From assembly GCA_913776795.1 (NCBI GenBank), contig CAJYRH010000573.1, positions 1-5,800 on the forward strand: a stretch of DNA of 5,800 nucleotides. Direction: 5' to 3'. This DNA comes from an uncultured Pseudorhodoferax sp. (GTDB lineage Bacteria; Pseudomonadota; Gammaproteobacteria; Burkholderiales; Burkholderiaceae). Positions 5,707 to 5,800 of the stretch are shown one piece after another. Below the pieces are notes generated by a model. It did not search any database. It worked only from the letters and a program-made list of their open reading frames with translations, and was not told the origin of the DNA. Both the position numbers and the translations under genes were made by a program. How positions within the stretch are numbered: position 1 is the stretch's first letter; every line of letters begins with the position of its first letter.

Positions 5707-5800
5707 GCCTCAGCGCGGCGTGTCGGTCTTGTCCGGCTTGCGGCTGCCGAGGAGCTGGCGGGCCAGCTTGTAGACAAGGATGACGATGAAGACGGCGAAC
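5596..5800 (-). repeat. Right arm of large inverted repeat (runs off the window)
   Basis: This is the partner of 5359-5563 in reverse complement. Identity continues to the last base of the window, so the arm is at least 205 bp. It covers the right C-terminal fragment and the tail of the second small membrane ORF. As in the left arm, the two convergent stops are 3 bp apart inside a near-palindrome (CTGAGCCTCAG at 5703-5713; CTGAGGCTCAG at 5446-5456). Confidence 0.97.
5710..5800 (-). CDS. Small membrane protein, right copy (N-terminus outside window)
   Basis: On the minus strand the frame from the window edge encodes 29 residues, FAVFIVILVYKLARQLLGSR then KPDKTDTPR, ending with TGA at 5712-5710. 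It is a paralogue of the ORF at 5336-5449, with five amino-acid differences in 29 positions and the same hydrophobic helix and basic tail. The start codon must lie about 8-9 codons beyond the window if the lengths match. It converges on the fragment ending at 5706 with a 3-bp gap. Confidence 0.5.
   Translation of the reverse strand, partial: FAVFIVILVYKLARQLLGSRKPDKTDTPR

Noticed and set aside
5376..5777. Minus-strand ORF of 133 aa and plus-strand ORF at 5493-5783 within the inverted repeat
   Set aside because: They resemble each other only because the DNA is palindromic; they read through both arms in non-coding frames, and the frames supported by silent substitutions are different ones.
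5359..5800. Inverted repeat as the ends of an insertion sequence or an attachment site
   Set aside because: No transposase or integrase lies between the arms (only 32 bp), and no target-site duplication can be seen; the arms carry gene tails rather than transposon termini.

Overview
The window is very GC-rich, densely packed bacterial DNA. Codon choice, gene content and protein sequences resemble a betaproteobacterium of the Burkholderiales, probably Comamonadaceae (Variovorax/Acidovorax/Hydrogenophaga type). That placement is inference from composition and protein resemblance, not from a marker gene.

Layout. (1) Positions 1-1659 hold the 3' end of vanA and all of vanB, the oxygenase and reductase of vanillate O-demethylase, separated by one base. 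(2) A DapA/NAL-superfamily lyase gene (1676-2605, minus strand) converges on vanB with a 16-bp gap. (3) A 164-bp divergent intergenic region (2606-2769) has a good ribosome binding site for the gene on each side and a 20-bp dyad that could be an operator. (4) Rightward from it lie a MetE-like (YxjG-type) zinc methyltransferase gene (2770-3879) and, 16 bp later, a cardiolipin synthase-type phospholipase D gene (3896-5272, probable GTG start). (5) The last ~440 bp are unusual. A large, almost perfect inverted repeat (arms 5359-5563 and 5596-5800, 14 mismatches in 205 positions, no indels) carries two head-to-head copies of the tails of a convergent gene pair. One partner is a tiny single-pass membrane protein (37 aa in the left copy). 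The other is the C-terminal ~40-47 residues of an unrecognised protein. The right arm reaches the window edge, so its true length is unknown.

How the genes relate. VanA and VanB act together: VanB passes NADH electrons through FMN and a 2Fe-2S centre to VanA, which removes the methoxy methyl group of vanillate as formaldehyde, giving protocatechuate. The DapA-like protein probably acts on a sugar-acid 2-keto-3-deoxy intermediate rather than in lysine synthesis, because typical DHDPS residues are replaced. The MetE-like protein keeps the whole zinc site of methionine synthase but lacks the N-terminal half. A functional link between it and the one-carbon output of VanAB is only speculation from proximity. 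The cardiolipin synthase looks like an unrelated membrane-lipid gene.

Most of the window is ordinary metabolic sequence. The most notable item is the diverged inverted duplication at the right end. I do not see a defence system, CRISPR array, transposase, tRNA or rRNA.
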